A DNA stretch of 64,000 nucleotides from Cellulophaga sp. HaHa_2_95 (lineage in GTDB: Bacteria > Bacteroidota > Bacteroidia > Flavobacteriales > Flavobacteriaceae): contig NZ_CP058988.1 of the NCBI RefSeq assembly GCF_019278565.1, positions 124,001 through 188,000 of the forward strand, in the 5' to 3' direction. Below are positions 6,856 to 14,606 of this stretch, piece after piece; position 1 is the first letter of the stretch; each line of letters starts with the position of its first letter. The notes below the pieces were generated by a model. The model was not told where the DNA came from. It was given only the letters and a program-made list of their open reading frames with translations, and did not search any database. A program made the translations under genes and the position numbers.

Positions 6856-9441
6856 GTGGCTAAAAAGCTAATATTATCCCCAAAACTCTATGTAGTATTA
6901 CTAATTATTGCAGCAGCTTTACTCACCTTTATTGGTAGTATAAGCTACAAACAAATATCAGAGTTTAAACAAGCTGCCAATTCTGTAACACACACCCTTG
7001 AAGTAGAGACAGAAATAAATAATCTTTTTGCTATTTATTCGCAAATGGAATCTGCACAATTGACCAATTTGTTGCGGAAAGACACTTTAGTTACCTCCAT
7101 TTCTTTTCAAAAGTATATTGATGAGTCTGAGGGAACCTTTAATAGGTTGTACGAGTTGGTCCTCGACAACCCCATACAGCAGACTCATTTAACACGCGTT
7201 GGAGAATTACAAAATAACCTGGTAACCGCGTTAAAAGCAATTGCGGTCTCGCCTAAAGTCAGGTTAAAATATTCTGCAAATGAACGCAACAAATTAGACG
7301 AGGTTTCTCATATCATGGCAGAACTTAATCAACGTAAAAACTTTATGTTGGCTAAAGAGGAAAAGTTATTGAAAGAACGCAAAAAAGAATTTAATTCGTA
7401 TGCTTTCTTATCGCCTTTTATGATTTTGGTTCTTGGAGCATTTGCCATGTTTGTATTTGTACTATCCTTTATAAAAATAAATAACGAGCGTAAAATCAGG
7501 TCCAGGGCAGAAGCATTTCTTTCTAATGTTATGGCCAAAACCGAAAATATTGTAAATTTTTACGAACCTATCTTAAACGAAGATGGGGAGGTAATTGATT
7601 TTAAATTAGTCTACGCCAATGAACGTAATAAAATTGATTTTGGTCTAGATCCTGAAGTTATTGTTGGCCAACCGATTTCAAAAATATTTCCATTTACAGT
7701 TCTAAATGGGGAATACGATGTATTAGCGCAATCTTTTTTAGATAAAAAAGAAGGTAATCTAAGTAGACAAGTATTTTTAAATGGCAAAAAAATATGGTTA
7801 GAGACATTGATAAGACCCTTGAATGACGGACTCTTAATTATTGCCAAGAACACGACTCATGAGAAAGAGTCTGTTGCAAAACTCAATACCCTAAATTTAG
7901 AATTACAAGAGCAGTATGAGGAAATCAAAGAAACTGATGAATTTTTACAAAATGTAATTAAAAGTACCAATAATGTTATCAGTTACTTTGAACCTGTGAA
8001 GGATGAGAAAGGAGACATTGTAGATTTCTCTATATTATACACCAATGAGGAAATCAAAAATGCAACAGGCCATACTCCTGATGAATTAGTGCAACAAAAA
8101 ATCTCCGAAGCTTATCCATTTCTAATGGAGAACGGCGTTTTTGAACTATTCTGCGAGGCCGTTAGCACAGGAAAACCTGTAGAGTTTGAAAGAGATTATG
8201 TCTTTAACGGTGTTCACATGTGGTTTGACACCTATGCTATTAAAACTGGAGATGGGGTTTGCGTTACTTCTATGAACATCTCAAAACAAAAGCAAGACGA
8301 ACAGAAAATTTTAGAGGTTAATGAACAGCTTAAAATACAAAATGCTATTCTGAGAGATGCCAAAACATTAGCAAAAATTGGTAGTTATCGCTGGGATGTT
8401 CTAAATGACGATGAAGACAATTCTGAAATATCAGATAACTTGTATAGTCTTTTAGGCTCCGAGCCTGATGAATTTTTACCAACGCACGAAAATTATAAGA
8501 AATTTATACATCCAGAAGATCTTGCGGGGTACAAGAAAAACTTAAAGGAAGCTATTGACAAAAAGAAGTCGGTTGATTTCTCTTATCGTATCATCCATAA
8601 ATCTAGAAAAGTAAAACACTTTAGAACTACGGGCCATATTCAGGAGAATGCCTTAATAGGTGTAATACAGGACATCTCTACTCAAGTAAAAGATGCACTT
8701 AAATTAAAAGATAAAAATCAGGAACTCAAGAGATCTAATGAAGAATTAGAATCTTTTAACCGTGTTGCTAGCCATGATTTACAAGAGCCTATACGGAAAA
8801 TACAAATGTTTATCTCTAGAATAGAAGATAGTGATTATGATAACTTATCCGAAAAAGGTAAAGAGTTTTTTGCTAAGATAACTTCATCTTCTGAGCGTAT
8901 GAGGATGCTTATTAAATACCTATTATCCTATTCTCGTATCAATAAAACCAAAAGTGAGTTTACTTCTGTAAGTCTTGTAGAGATTATAGATAAAGTACAA
9001 GAAGATTTAGAAGCACGTATAAAAGAGTCGGGTGTAGAGATCATTGTAGATAATCTCCCTACCTTAAATGCTGTTCCTTTTCAGATGGAGCAATTGTTTA
9101 ATAATATTATTTCTAACGCTATTAAATACGGTGGTAAAGAAGACCCTAGGATTATCATTGATTGTAAAAAATTAAAACGAAATGAGATTCCAGATAACTT
9201 CGTAAAAAAGCACAAGTCTTATTATCGCATATCTATAATAGATAATGGTATCGGTTTTGAACAGGAACACGCTGATAAAATTTTTGAACTTTTTCAACGT
9301 CTTCATCAAAAAACAGAATATTCTGGTACCGGCATCGGTTTAGCCATCTGTAAAAAGATAGTTCAAAACCATGGCGGACATATATTAGCCGAAAGCACGC
9401 TAGGAAAAGGCTCTACTTTTTGCATCTTTTTGCCCGCCTAG
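6856..9441 (+). CDS. Membrane sensor histidine kinase with CHASE3-like and PAS domains
   Basis: The protein is 861 aa, read from GTG 6856; no ATG is available nearby. TM1 spans about residues 10-30. A helical CHASE3-like extracytoplasmic domain (~30-180) and TM2 (~185-208) follow. Three PAS-like units then lie at ~220-340, 360-480 and 490-620. A HisKA domain has His640 in VASHDLQEP, and a HATPase_c domain has NNIISNAIKYGG, IDNGIGF and GTGIGLAI. This is the phytochrome-like kinase subclass with the DLQEP H-box. It is the last gene of the AraC / response regulator / kinase operon and is followed by a strong terminator. The signal is unknown. Confidence 0.9.
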   Translation: MAKKLILSPKLYVVLLIIAAALLTFIGSISYKQISEFKQAANSVTHTLEVETEINNLFAIYSQMESAQLTNLLRKDTLVTSISFQKYIDESEGTFNRLYELVLDNPIQQTHLTRVGELQNNLVTALKAIAVSPKVRLKYSANERNKLDEVSHIMAELNQRKNFMLAKEEKLLKERKKEFNSYAFLSPFMILVLGAFAMFVFVLSFIKINNERKIRSRAEAFLSNVMAKTENIVNFYEPILNEDGEVIDFKLVYANERNKIDFGLDPEVIVGQPISKIFPFTVLNGEYDVLAQSFLDKKEGNLSRQVFLNGKKIWLETLIRPLNDGLLIIAKNTTHEKESVAKLNTLNLELQEQYEEIKETDEFLQNVIKSTNNVISYFEPVKDEKGDIVDFSILYTNEEIKNATGHTPDELVQQKISEAYPFLMENGVFELFCEAVSTGKPVEFERDYVFNGVHMWFDTYAIKTGDGVCVTSMNISKQKQDEQKILEVNEQLKIQNAILRDAKTLAKIGSYRWDVLNDDEDNSEISDNLYSLLGSEPDEFLPTHENYKKFIHPEDLAGYKKNLKEAIDKKKSVDFSYRIIHKSRKVKHFRTTGHIQENALIGVIQDISTQVKDALKLKDKNQELKRSNEELESFNRVASHDLQEPIRKIQMFISRIEDSDYDNLSEKGKEFFAKITSSSERMRMLIKYLLSYSRINKTKSEFTSVSLVEIIDKVQEDLEARIKESGVEIIVDNLPTLNAVPFQMEQLFNNIISNAIKYGGKEDPRIIIDCKKLKRNEIPDNFVKKHKSYYRISIIDNGIGFEQEHADKIFELFQRLHQKTEYSGTGIGLAICKKIVQNHGGHILAESTLGKGSTFCIFLPA

Positions 9442-9492
9442 TGTTTCACAAAAAATAACAATCGTATAATGATGTAAATCTTGCATTATTTC

Positions 9493-9528
9493 AAAAACCC
9501 CTGTTTATAGTTATAAACAGGGGTTTTT
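9493..9528 (+). terminator. Intrinsic terminator after the histidine kinase gene
   Basis: A long near-perfect inverted repeat (AAAAACCCCTGTTTATA and its complement) is followed by T residues. The centre TATAGTTATA forms the loop. Confidence 0.9.
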
Positions 9529-9550
9529 CTATTTAAAAAATAGCGCTTTC

Positions 9551-9587
9551 CAATAATTATATAACACTATCAAATAATTGTGTAACA
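9551..9587 (+). repeat. Imperfect direct repeat upstream of the small-gene/AraC operon
   Basis: CAATAATTATATAACA (9551-9566) and CAAATAATTGTGTAACA (9571-9587) repeat with a period of about 20 bp. A second exact repeat, CATGTAC, occurs at 9616-9622 and 9631-9637. Both lie before the gene at 9672, so they could be regulator sites, but AT-richness makes chance possible. Confidence 0.35.
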
Positions 9588-9671
9588 AACAAGGCTCCTG
9601 TTTTCCGAAATTTGTCATGTACAAAACAACCATGTACCACAATTGTTAACTCAATCAGAAAAACAACTACT

Positions 9672-9821
9672 ATGAATCAGAATAACTATAAATATCAGAC
9701 AAATTCCAGAGTTGGAAACATAAGAAGTGCCATAGGAACTACAATAGAATCTTTAAACGATTACATCTTACATAACACAGGAAATAGTGTTGTAGACCAA
9801 AATATAGAACAAACAGATTAG
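9672..9821 (+). CDS. Small hydrophilic protein (49 aa), unknown
   Basis: The frame from ATG 9672 encodes a polar, Asn/Gln/Thr-rich peptide with a central helix (IRSAIGTTIESLNDYI). It has no signal or membrane segment. An upstream in-frame ATG exists at 9612, but it would add a Cys/Thr-rich leader unlike the rest and lies in the presumed promoter zone, so the later start was chosen. The next small gene begins one base after the stop and an AraC gene follows, giving a three-gene unit. No family recognised. Confidence 0.5.
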   Translation: MNQNNYKYQTNSRVGNIRSAIGTTIESLNDYILHNTGNSVVDQNIEQTD

Positions 9822-9822
9822 C

Positions 9823-9975
9823 ATGCTCAGATACTTTAAAATTCTAGCAGCAACATTATTAGCGCTGTGGGCCATAGGGTTTTTCTTTTTTGATTTCGGC
9901 CTATTAATTCACTTAGTATTAATAATGGCAGCAGTGCTTCTTATTATTAGTGTTTTGAAAGAGAATAATTATTAA
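9823..9975 (+). CDS. Lmo0937-type small membrane protein (50 aa)
   Basis: The frame from ATG 9823 to TAA 9975 encodes MLRYFKILAATLLALWAIGF, then FFDFGLLIHLVLIMAAVLL and a short polar end (KENNY). Two hydrophobic helices joined by an aromatic turn are the pattern of the lmo0937-family membrane peptides (DUF5670), which are widespread and stress-associated but of unknown function. It begins one base after the preceding stop and ends 15 nt before the AraC gene, so the three genes are probably one transcript. Confidence 0.75.
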   Translation: MLRYFKILAATLLALWAIGFFFFDFGLLIHLVLIMAAVLLIISVLKENNY

Positions 9976-9990
9976 CGTAAAAACAGCATT

Positions 9991-11019
9991 ATGAAAACGA
10001 TACAACTAAAAACAAATACAATATCTCAAATGTTTAATGACCTACAGAATGAATTAGGTGGGAAATTAAATAAAACAAGTCAAGAATTTAAATTAGAATT
10101 GAATAGCGATTTAGCTATCGGTTCTATCTCAGGGATCACTTTTAAGAACGATATTACTTTTATGAAGTATGACGTTACTTTTAAGCAAGATACCATCATA
10201 AAAAGTACAACAAGCGATACTAACCCAATTAACTTTATGTATTGTTCTAACGGACAGTTATCATACGGGTTTAGTGAAACTTCTGTAAAAAAATCATTAA
10301 ATCAGTTTCAAACAGGTATTTTCTCAAGCGATCCAAATAGAGATTCTATTTTATTCTTCAGAAAAGACCAAGCTGTTAAATTTACCAACATAAAGGTTGA
10401 TGCCTTACAGGTTTCTGATGATGAAAGTATTGATTTATTAAAAAATCAGTTGATAAAAAACTTCATGCCTAAAAACGGTGAAGAAATGTATACGTATGTT
10501 GGTTCTTACAACTTAAAAATTGCTGAGAAAATTCAACAAATAGATGCAATTAGCCAAAAAGGTATTGTACGTAACTTGTTAATAAATGGTACCGTACACG
10601 TAATTTTAGCTTTAGAAATTCAACAACATAAAGAAGACTTAAAGAATCTTAAAAATAACTTCGGTTCATTAACCAGAAGTGAAATGGAAGATATTAAGGA
10701 AATCTCTAGCTTCATTAAAAACTACCCAGAGATTCAATATAGCTTAAAATACTTGAGCAAAAAGTCTGGTTTATCTCCTTCAAAATTACAAGAAGGTTTT
10801 AAATTATTACATGATAGAACGGTGACTGATTTTATTAGAAACGTACGTGTAGAAACTGCTGAAAACTTAATCAAAACCACAGATTTGAATATTTCGGAGA
10901 TTGTTTACACGGTAGGATTAACTAGTAGAAGTTACTTCTCTAAAATTTTCAAAGAAAAGTATGACTGTAGTCCAAAATACTACCAAGACAATCAACATAG
11001 ATTAGGTGTTACTGCATAA
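9991..11019 (+). CDS. AraC-family transcriptional regulator (342 aa)
   Basis: The C-terminal ~105 residues form the AraC DNA-binding domain, with LKYLSKKSGLSPSKLQEGF as the first helix-turn-helix and ISEIVYTVGLTSRSYFSKIF as the second; the end KYDCSPKYY matches the family. The N-terminal ~220 residues are a beta-rich sensing domain of the type seen in YesN/AdpA-like flavobacterial regulators, with no clear ligand motif. It follows two tiny stress-type genes by 15 nt and may control them; direct repeats upstream of 9672 are candidate sites. A terminator follows the stop by 21 nt. Confidence 0.85.
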   Translation: MKTIQLKTNTISQMFNDLQNELGGKLNKTSQEFKLELNSDLAIGSISGITFKNDITFMKYDVTFKQDTIIKSTTSDTNPINFMYCSNGQLSYGFSETSVKKSLNQFQTGIFSSDPNRDSILFFRKDQAVKFTNIKVDALQVSDDESIDLLKNQLIKNFMPKNGEEMYTYVGSYNLKIAEKIQQIDAISQKGIVRNLLINGTVHVILALEIQQHKEDLKNLKNNFGSLTRSEMEDIKEISSFIKNYPEIQYSLKYLSKKSGLSPSKLQEGFKLLHDRTVTDFIRNVRVETAENLIKTTDLNISEIVYTVGLTSRSYFSKIFKEKYDCSPKYYQDNQHRLGVTA

Positions 11020-11040
11020 TCTAACATCTATAGAATAGTA

Positions 11041-11070
11041 AAAGCCAGCTTATATAAGCTGGCTTTTTTT
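11041..11070 (+). terminator. Intrinsic terminator after the AraC gene
   Basis: AAAGCCAGCTTA pairs with TAAGCTGGCTTT around a short loop and runs into a T-stretch. Confidence 0.9.
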
Positions 11071-11344
11071 GTGCGCTGTATTGGATTCACGATGATCTGC
11101 TAAAAAGAACTAACCTTTTAAAATAAAAGAAGGCTACTTATTTCAGTAATATTCAATAAACACATATTAATATCACCTATAGCTAAACCTTAACAGCCTA
11201 ATAATAGTTTATAAAAAATTCAGCCCATTAACTGCATGCTTACTTCTCTTTACAAAACACAAATACTAATTTGGAATCATGTAAACGTACTTGAATCTAA
11301 TGCTGATGTCATTATTAGCTATGTACTAAAAATTGAAGGCAGAA
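11071..11344. other. Intergenic stretch without convincing gene
   Basis: Between two terminators I find only short frames. One of 44 codons beginning at 11236 runs through the dps terminator and looks fortuitous. No tRNA, repeat or recognised regulatory RNA is visible. Confidence 0.5.
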
Positions 11345-11377
11345 AAAAAGCGTTAAGACTATCGTCTTAACGCTTTT
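11345..11377. terminator. Bidirectional terminator behind dps
   Basis: A 14-bp stem (AAAAGCGTTAAGAC and its complement, loop TATC) has A and T runs on both sides. It lies 19 nt beyond the stop of the minus-strand dps gene. Confidence 0.9.
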
Positions 11378-11395
11378 TACTATTTTTTTAAGCTC

Positions 11396-11884
11396 TTAGA
11401 ACTTTTTAACTGATGCTCTTAACATCCAAGCCATTTCCTCATGTTGTTGCATGATTCCAGTGATAAAATCTGCGGTACCTTCGTCATTATGCTCTTCTGC
11501 ATTTTCACCAATACTTTTTCTAATAAAAGCAATTACTTTTTGATGGTCTTCCAATAATATTTCCATAAAACTAATACTATCATTTTGCTCTGGGCCATTT
11601 TCGTCCAATTGAGATAACTCAATGAAACGCTTCATTGATCCTGGAGAATAAAATCCTAACATACGTATACGCTCTGCTACGGCATCTAGAATAGTTTCTA
11701 ATTTACCATATTCTTCTTCAAAATACACGTGCTTGGTGTGAAAGTCATGCCCTTCAACATTCCAATGTGCATTTCTATATTTTGTATACATTAAAAATTC
11801 ATCTGCTAATAGTTGCTCTAACATTTCAACTACTGCCTTTCTATTTGATTTTTTAATTCCGATTTCTGCTGTTTCTGATTTCAT
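11396..11884 (-). CDS. dps: Dps ferritin-like DNA-protection protein
   Basis: The protein is 162 aa. The Dps ferroxidase ligands are all present with normal spacing: His40 and His52 (NAHWNVEGHDFHTKHVYFEE) and Asp67 and Glu71 (LDAVAERI). Dps forms a 12-subunit shell that oxidises Fe(II), usually with hydrogen peroxide, stores it, and protects DNA from Fenton damage in stationary phase. The N-terminus has several Lys/Arg (KKSNRK), which could help DNA contact. The gene is monocistronic with its own strong terminator. Its placement among stress genes agrees with this role. Confidence 0.95.
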   Translation of the reverse strand: MKSETAEIGIKKSNRKAVVEMLEQLLADEFLMYTKYRNAHWNVEGHDFHTKHVYFEEEYGKLETILDAVAERIRMLGFYSPGSMKRFIELSQLDENGPEQNDSISFMEILLEDHQKVIAFIRKSIGENAEEHNDEGTADFITGIMQQHEEMAWMLRASVKKF

Positions 11885-12093
11885 TATATATATGTTTTAA
11901 TTATTATCTACCACTAAATTAAGGGTTTACCCCTACTTTCATTAATGGTAATCAATGAATAATTACTCCAAAAGCAGAACCATTCCTACCTGTTGCCAGA
12001 ATTACTTCAAACGCTAAAATAATTGGCTCAAAAAAAGTATAAACTCTTGATAATCTGCTTTTAATCGTATTTTGAGGTATAAAAAGCGAAAAC

Positions 12094-12912
12094 ATGCAAA
12101 AACCTAATAATAGACTTGAAAATCAAACCTGCATAGTATCCGGATCAAGTTCTGGAATTGGTGCGGCTATAGCCAAATCAATTGCAATGGAAGGTGCTAA
12201 TATGGTCGTCAACTATCACAGTAGTAAAGAAGATGCCGAAGAAGTGGCTCATTGGATTGAGGAAAACTCTAATTGTGGAAACGCCATAGTAGTTCAATGT
12301 GATGTAGGAAAGGAAGCTGATGTGAAAAACTTATTCAAGCAAGCCATATCAAAATTTGGTACGGTAGATATATGCGTAGCCAATTCTGGAATACAACAGG
12401 ATTATGCTTTGCATGAAATGCCCTTAAGTGCTTGGCAACAGGTTATAGACACCAATTTAACCGGACAATTTTTATGTGCGAAAGAAGCACTTAATGAATT
12501 TATGAGACGCGGCATGCGCCCAGAAGTTTCTAATTCTCTTGGTAAAATCATCCATATAAGTTCTGTTCATGAAATTATTCCATGGGCAGGTCATGCCAAT
12601 TACGCCACCACCAAAGGAGGCTTAAAAATGTTAATGGAAAGTATCTGTCAAGAATATGCTCCCAAAAAAGTACGTTGCAATTCTATCGCACCAGGAGCTA
12701 TAAAGACAGATATTAACAAAGAAGTATGGGAAACTAAAGAAGGTTTAGAGAACATCTTAAAACTTATTCCCTATGACCGTATGGGACTACCAGAAGATAT
12801 CGGGAGCGTTGCCAGTTGGTTGGCATCTGATGAATCTGAATACGTAAATGGCACTACTATTTTTGTAGACGGTGGAATGACCTGTTACCCAGGCTTTTCA
12901 TCCAATGGATAA
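12094..12912 (+). CDS. SDR oxidoreductase, glucose 1-dehydrogenase-like
   Basis: A 272-aa classical short-chain dehydrogenase. The cofactor loop is SGSSSGIGAA (Gly17, Gly21, Gly23), NNAG is replaced by VANSG, and the catalytic set is Ser157, Tyr170 and Lys174 (YATTK). The C-terminal substrate lid carries IAPGAIKTDIN and the end reads GTTIFVDGGMTCYPGF. This overall pattern, including the YPGF ending, is typical of glucose 1-dehydrogenases that oxidise glucose to gluconolactone with NAD(P)+. Such enzymes are often members of general-stress sets. The gene is monocistronic, with a terminator just after the stop. Substrate is inferred from similarity only. Confidence 0.85.
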   Translation: MQKPNNRLENQTCIVSGSSSGIGAAIAKSIAMEGANMVVNYHSSKEDAEEVAHWIEENSNCGNAIVVQCDVGKEADVKNLFKQAISKFGTVDICVANSGIQQDYALHEMPLSAWQQVIDTNLTGQFLCAKEALNEFMRRGMRPEVSNSLGKIIHISSVHEIIPWAGHANYATTKGGLKMLMESICQEYAPKKVRCNSIAPGAIKTDINKEVWETKEGLENILKLIPYDRMGLPEDIGSVASWLASDESEYVNGTTIFVDGGMTCYPGFSSNG

Positions 12913-12916
12913 TTTA

Positions 12917-12955
12917 AAAAAAAGGGAGAATTACACGTGTAATTTCTCCCTTTTC
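12917..12955. terminator. Terminator between the SDR and AsmA-like genes
   Basis: GAGAATTACAC pairs with GTGTAATTTCTC with a one-base bulge, extended by AAAAGG / CCTTTT. The convergent gene ends at 12979, so it can act on both strands. Confidence 0.8.
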
Positions 12956-12978
12956 CAAACAGCTAACAATTATACTTA

Positions 12979-14103
12979 TTAATTTTTATCCTTCTTCTCT
13001 TTCTTAGAGCTCTTATCGGCTTCTTGCTCTGCGTCTTCAAAAGTAATCTCATCATCTACAGTACCTTTAAATGCTTTGATCCAACCATTTTTTATAATAT
13101 TGGTGAATGTGGGCCACACTTTTGACTTGACACTATTCAAATCGCCCTCCATAGGCACTTTCGTCGCCAAAGTATTATTCCCTTTATTCTTTAACACAAA
13201 CTTAAAAAAGCCAACAAAGCCCTCCCAAAGGGTGTCAAAAAATTTGTCTTGTTCTTTACTAATAAGCTTTGAGTCCTTTAATAATGGTTTCACATATCCT
13301 TTCAGATAGCCATCCGCTATAGCTATTTCACTAAAAATATTGAAATTCCCAGAAGCAAAATCTATTCCCGCATAATGGTTAGTAAAATCATTTAATGCCG
13401 TGATAGAAGCATCTTCTAATGAAAAACCAATATCTACATCTGGAATGGGCTTTACTAAATTCATCTTTCCATTAAGGGTGAATTTCCCATTACCTATGGA
13501 GACCGCTGTGGCATGCAAATCTGAGGGTAGCGTTCTGTCTTCTTGTACAATATTTCTGAGATTAGTTGCTTGGAGGTTTACCTCGTTCATATGCAGATCT
13601 ATTGTTGGTTCTGCAGTGACCTCAACAAAGGCTACTTTTCCTCCTACAATCTCTAGATTATTAATATCAATAGGCACTAAATCTGTCAAAGCCTTTGTCC
13701 AGTCATCAATATCTGGATCTTCTGCAACCCCTTCTTTCTGGTCTTCAAAAACATAAATAACTTCTGGGTGCGTCATCGTAATTTCACTGACCACCTTGCC
13801 CTTCAAAAGCGATTTCCATTCTATAGAGATATCTGTCTTTTCAAAGTTTAAAAAAGGCACCTCTGATCCTGCATTTACCTTATTCAAATAAAGATCATGA
13901 ATTACATAAGCTCCTCGAATCAAGGAAATATCTATTCCCTCTACATGTCCATAATACCCGGGGATATCCGCAAGAACATTATTTACATATTTCTTAACGA
14001 AAACTGGCAGAAGTAATCTAGCAATAATCAGTATGGCGATTATAGCTATCGGCACTATATACCTCTTCTTTTTATATATTTTTCTTTGTTTTTTCTGATT
14101 CAA
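12979..14103 (-). CDS. AsmA/DUF748-like envelope protein (374 aa)
   Basis: A basic N-terminus (MNQKKQRKIYKKKRY) and one membrane helix (~15-35) precede a long beta-rich periplasmic part. An early YYGHVEGIDISLIRGAYVI segment and repeated strand patterns are typical of DUF748/AsmA-like proteins. The last ~30 residues are a Lys/Asp/Glu tail. AsmA-like proteins are thought to form beta-groove structures that move lipids or affect outer-membrane assembly, but this subgroup is uncharacterised. It follows the thioredoxin-fold gene by 10 nt and belongs with the larger related protein at 14607-16142 to a three-gene minus-strand unit. Confidence 0.7.
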   Translation of the reverse strand: MNQKKQRKIYKKKRYIVPIAIIAILIIARLLLPVFVKKYVNNVLADIPGYYGHVEGIDISLIRGAYVIHDLYLNKVNAGSEVPFLNFEKTDISIEWKSLLKGKVVSEITMTHPEVIYVFEDQKEGVAEDPDIDDWTKALTDLVPIDINNLEIVGGKVAFVEVTAEPTIDLHMNEVNLQATNLRNIVQEDRTLPSDLHATAVSIGNGKFTLNGKMNLVKPIPDVDIGFSLEDASITALNDFTNHYAGIDFASGNFNIFSEIAIADGYLKGYVKPLLKDSKLISKEQDKFFDTLWEGFVGFFKFVLKNKGNNTLATKVPMEGDLNSVKSKVWPTFTNIIKNGWIKAFKGTVDDEITFEDAEQEADKSSKKEKKDKN

Positions 14104-14113
14104 AATAGTGTGT

Positions 14114-14527
14114 TTATTTTTTTTCTATTCCCGCGCTGTTCGCTTCAAGATACTTTTTAAAATCAGTGCCAGAGGTAAGCTGATAGTAGTTCTCTCCAAA
14201 TACCAATACAGGAAATTGCACCAATTTTGGATTCTTATCTAAAATTTTAATCCAGTCATGAGCTTCCATATCAATAGCTTTATCACCATATAACTTTACA
14301 AAATCTGCGTGCTCAGTATCTATGAGTTGCTTAACAGGAATTTCTAATTTCTCGGCCAGCTCTGCCCACTGCGTTCCTGTAATATTTGTTTTGGAAATAT
14401 CTATTCCTAAGACTTCTTTATCAGAAGCTTGTACATAGCCATAACATTGCTTTCCTATGCTATTTTCTGAATTGTAAAATAGCGTGATTTTATTTTTGTT
14501 TGTTGAAATGACTCCCATATCTTCCAT
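14114..14527 (-). CDS. ArsC/Spx-like thioredoxin-fold protein lacking the usual catalytic Cys
   Basis: A 137-aa cytoplasmic protein. The N-terminal KITLFYNSENSIGKQ aligns with the ArsC-family start ITLYxNPxCSKSR, but the catalytic Cys is Asn22 and a Cys (Cys28) appears six residues later. The C-terminal part (AHDWIKILDKNPKLVQFPVLVF) matches the ArsC-family helix-strand region that carries the IxxNPxLxxRPI motif, here without its Arg. It is therefore unlikely to be an arsenate reductase. Lying between two AsmA-like genes, it may be part of an envelope unit, but this is inference. ATG 14518 is an alternative start. Confidence 0.65.
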   Translation of the reverse strand: MEDMGVISTNKNKITLFYNSENSIGKQCYGYVQASDKEVLGIDISKTNITGTQWAELAEKLEIPVKQLIDTEHADFVKLYGDKAIDMEAHDWIKILDKNPKLVQFPVLVFGENYYQLTSGTDFKKYLEANSAGIEKK

Positions 14528-14606
14528 GTCTAGTATTTTGCATAAAGGTACCTTAGAACCCTAACGGGGAGTATCTTGTTTCATTTTTTTATTAATCCGA
14601 TTACAT

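Noticed and set aside
11236..11370. 44-codon frame between the AraC and dps genes
   Set aside because: It runs through the terminator stem and has no family-like features.
14114..14527. Arsenic resistance gene (arsC)
   Set aside because: The catalytic Cys and the Arg motif are missing, and no arsR or arsB is present.
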